Origin: Cohnella silvisoli
Lineage (GTDB): Bacteria; Bacillota; Bacilli; Paenibacillales; Paenibacillaceae
Reading direction: 5' to 3'
DNA: 64,000 bases
NCBI RefSeq assembly: GCF_021190915.1
Contig: NZ_JAIOAP010000022.1
Span: 1-64,000 of the forward strand
How positions within the stretch are numbered: position 1 is the first letter of the stretch; each line of letters starts with the position of its first letter. The notes under the pieces are model-generated. The model made no database searches, was not told where the DNA came from, and was given only the letters and a program-made list of their open reading frames with translations. The position numbers and the translations under genes are program-made. Positions 62,041-64,000 of the stretch are shown in pieces.

Positions 62041-63816
62041 CTATTGTTGTTGATTGTTGTCCCCAACGGTATCTAGCGGCAGCTTCAAAGTTACCTTCAT
62101 GCCGCCCATCTCCCCGCGTTCTACGGAAACGCCGCAATCGCCTCCGAAACGAATTCGTAAACGCCGGTGGACGTTAAGCATGCCAGTGTACTCCATCTCA
62201 TTGCTATTGAAGCTCAGATCCGCCTCCAATTTCTGCAAATCCTCGTCCGTCAGCCATTCGCCGTTATCTTCGACCGACATTAGGAGGAACTCGTCCCGTT
62301 GCTCCATCGCTACGACGATCCGACCGTTTTTTCGCTTGGATTCCAAACCGTATTTATAAGCGTTCTCGATGAAAGGCTGCAAGATGAGCCGTGGCACCCG
62401 CATTTCTTTGCAAGCTTCCGGCAGTTCGCCGAAATCGACATCGATTCGGCTTTTGGCGAAGCGGATATTTTGAATTTCCACGTAGGTCCGCGAATGCCTG
62501 ATTTCCGCCTCGAGCGGAACATCCTCCGCCGCATTGCGGGTAATGTATTGAAAATACTCTCCGAGATGCTGGCTGAATCGAATGACGCTGTCGAAGTCGC
62601 TCATTTTAGCCAAACGGTAGAGGATAAAATAGGTATTGTACAAAAAATGCGGATTGATCTGGGATTGCAGCTGCTTCAGCTCCGAACTCTGGGCTCTTAT
62701 TTTCTGCTCGTACACTTCATGAATGAGTACTTTCAGCTTCTCCATCATCATGTTGAACCGCTGGAACAAATACAGAAACTCATCATTCGATTTAGGCAAT
62801 GGCATCGGCTCCATCAAACCCGCCTCTACCTTGCGGAAGCCGGAGATCATCCTGTATAACGGCCTGCGAATGAGGCGGTATAGCCAATAGGAATAAGCGA
62901 TAATGATAGCCAATGATATGAACGACAATATCCATAGAAGCGTTCTATATTTATCGATAGCGCCGAGCATCTGCTCCGGAGGCACATACGCGATCAAATA
63001 ATAGCCGAATGTCGGGGAATGCTTGTAAGCGGTCAAATACTGGTTTCCGCCCGCTTGAATCTGTTGTATGCCTTCCATGGCATTTCGATTGAATCGACCG
63101 TTCAGAAAACCTTTCAGTTCGGGCGCAACTTCGCCGTTCCCGTCCCCATTCAACATCCAATTCCGTTCGACATTGATCAGCATCGCGCCGGACCTCTCGT
63201 AATCGGAAAACGATTGCAGCGACTGCCTCATCGTCTCCAGGTTCAGTTCGATCGACAGGACGAACGTTTCTTGCATGTTGGGAAGATCGGAACCCGGATA
63301 AGCGACCGCGAGAAACAGCCGATCGTTCCAATAAAAAATGCCGGGCCCTCGTCGTTTGTATACCGATTCGACCGCCTGATAGTCGTCGTCTATTTTGTCG
63401 GTGATCGATTGCTCGCTGGACAGCGTCCGTTTGAGCGTCAGAATATGGGCGCTTACGCTTTTGACGTACATGCTGGAGCTTTTGATAGATTGAAGCTTGT
63501 CTTGAATTCGCAGCACCGTTTCCGACCATTCCGCTATCGTCATCGTGTTGCTGATGAACGCGAGGTGCTGCAAGTCTTTGTCGACGACGTATTGCTGAAG
63601 CAAACTCATCAATCGTTCGTTTTCCACTTCCAGCGAATTCAAATAAAAGTCGACCCTGGACTTGAGAGATTTCGAGAGTTCATCGCGGACGCTCGACTCG
63701 CCTAACTGATTCATCTCTAGTCCGATACCGTATATCGGAGCTATGACCAATAAAAAAGCGATGATCAGCTTCGGGAAAATGGTGAGTCTCCATTGTTTCA
63801 CGCTACGAATCCTCAT
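62041..63816 (-). CDS. yesM: Sensor histidine kinase YesM
   Basis: 591 residues from ATG 63816 (AAGGAGAG). Membrane segments at about 12-32 and 290-312 flank an extracellular sensor (33-289); a HAMP (about 315-365) leads to a His-kinase domain of the LytS/YesM type (phospho-His in QINPHFLYNTYFILY, about residue 395) and a HATPase region (about 475-585; VPRLILQPFIENAYKYGLES). Senses an extracellular sugar-related signal and phosphorylates YesN. Confidence 0.92.
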   Translation of the reverse strand: MRIRSVKQWRLTIFPKLIIAFLLVIAPIYGIGLEMNQLGESSVRDELSKSLKSRVDFYLNSLEVENERLMSLLQQYVVDKDLQHLAFISNTMTIAEWSETVLRIQDKLQSIKSSSMYVKSVSAHILTLKRTLSSEQSITDKIDDDYQAVESVYKRRGPGIFYWNDRLFLAVAYPGSDLPNMQETFVLSIELNLETMRQSLQSFSDYERSGAMLINVERNWMLNGDGNGEVAPELKGFLNGRFNRNAMEGIQQIQAGGNQYLTAYKHSPTFGYYLIAYVPPEQMLGAIDKYRTLLWILSFISLAIIIAYSYWLYRLIRRPLYRMISGFRKVEAGLMEPMPLPKSNDEFLYLFQRFNMMMEKLKVLIHEVYEQKIRAQSSELKQLQSQINPHFLYNTYFILYRLAKMSDFDSVIRFSQHLGEYFQYITRNAAEDVPLEAEIRHSRTYVEIQNIRFAKSRIDVDFGELPEACKEMRVPRLILQPFIENAYKYGLESKRKNGRIVVAMEQRDEFLLMSVEDNGEWLTDEDLQKLEADLSFNSNEMEYTGMLNVHRRLRIRFGGDCGVSVERGEMGGMKVTLKLPLDTVGDNNQQQ

Positions 63817-63864
63817 GTTATCTCTCCTTGAGGGATTTACTTACAATCTATGTATATATTAGAA

Positions 63865-63878
63865 TACAAGCGTTTTCA
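63865..63878 (-). promoter_or_regulatory. cre-like site upstream of yesM
   Basis: Minus strand TGAAAACGCTTGTA matches 12 of 14 positions of the CcpA catabolite-responsive element consensus. It lies about 50 bp before the yesM start codon, in the probable promoter, and would allow carbon-catabolite repression of the locus. Confidence 0.4.
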
Positions 63879-63946
63879 TAACAATATGTCCGATAGAGTT
63901 ATCTACTCGGCTGCCTGCAGATTCACGTGGGATTCAACCACGACAC

Positions 63947-63987
63947 AAGCCGCCTTCACCCACTGGTTACATGGGATCGGGCGGCTT
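63947..63987. terminator. Hairpin at the window edge
   Basis: An 8-bp stem AAGCCGCC/GGCGGCTT (63947-63954 and 63980-63987) with a 25-nt loop. T runs are weak on both sides. It may end a gene lying beyond 64000. Confidence 0.35.
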
Positions 63988-64000
63988 ATATTATGGGGAC

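Overview
The window reads as chromosomal DNA of a Gram-positive, spore-forming member of the Paenibacillaceae (Cohnella/Paenibacillus-like). The grounds are strong AGGAGG-type ribosome binding sites with frequent GTG/TTG starts, an S-layer-homology surface protein, YesM/YesN two-component regulators beside an LplABC-type sugar transporter, a YtaF-type sporulation membrane protein, and Bacillus-style PhoP boxes (hexamers like TTAACA repeated every 11 bp). No rRNA, tRNA, phage, insertion sequence or true CRISPR array was seen. Almost all genes lie on the minus strand.

Layout. 1-2300: 3'-truncated SLH surface protein with near-identical Ig-like repeats. 2529-6130: two c-di-GMP proteins (EAL; degenerate EAL-CBS-GGDEF). 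6260-6865: ytaF with a structured leader. 7151-7810: a decayed nuclease-like ORF running into palindromic repeats. 7965-12999: phoU, pstB, pstB, pstA, pstC, pstS. 13198-14058: a LysR regulator. 14075-18354: a second pst operon (pstA, pstC, pstS) headed by a secreted propeller protein. 18459-19583: soluble CBS-chemoreceptor. 19793-21709: PhoX phosphatase. 21893-26265: two Gfo/Idh/MocA oxidoreductases, a sugar isomerase and a divergent AraC regulator. 26321-27745: a DUF559-type nuclease gene between two arrays of 52-bp repeats. 27846-30536: phoP and phoR. 30555-33610: fumarase, YfbR-like nucleotidase, TIM-barrel isomerase. 33679-37242: lipoprotein and membrane proteins. 37460-41387: mdh, icd and citZ. 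41755-45394: convergent ppx and ppk. 45537-50435: fxsA, thioesterase, pyk, accA, accD and a small protein. 50578-63816: a glycan-utilisation locus (esterase, GH172-type, six-hairpin protein, heparinase-like lyase, ABC importer, YesN/YesM).

The phosphate theme ties much of the window together. PhoR/PhoP, two Pst systems, PhoX, Ppk and Ppx all lie within about 38 kb. I can read four clear PhoP boxes and one weaker one, upstream of pstS1, the second pst operon, phoP, ppk and (weaker) phoX; four of the five stand 9 nt from a -10 hexamer.

The most unusual structure is the DUF559-like gene at 26725-27423. It sits between two tandem arrays that share an exact 52-bp period and a 20-bp core but have different 32-bp intervening sequences, and its stop codon lies inside the first unit of the right array. 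A second, decayed member of the same protein family (7151-7627) also ends inside a palindromic repeat cluster with roughly 50-bp spacing. A third repeat family of similar period lies at 38475-38656. This resembles a REP/RAYT-like association of a nuclease family with its own repeats; that reading is inference.
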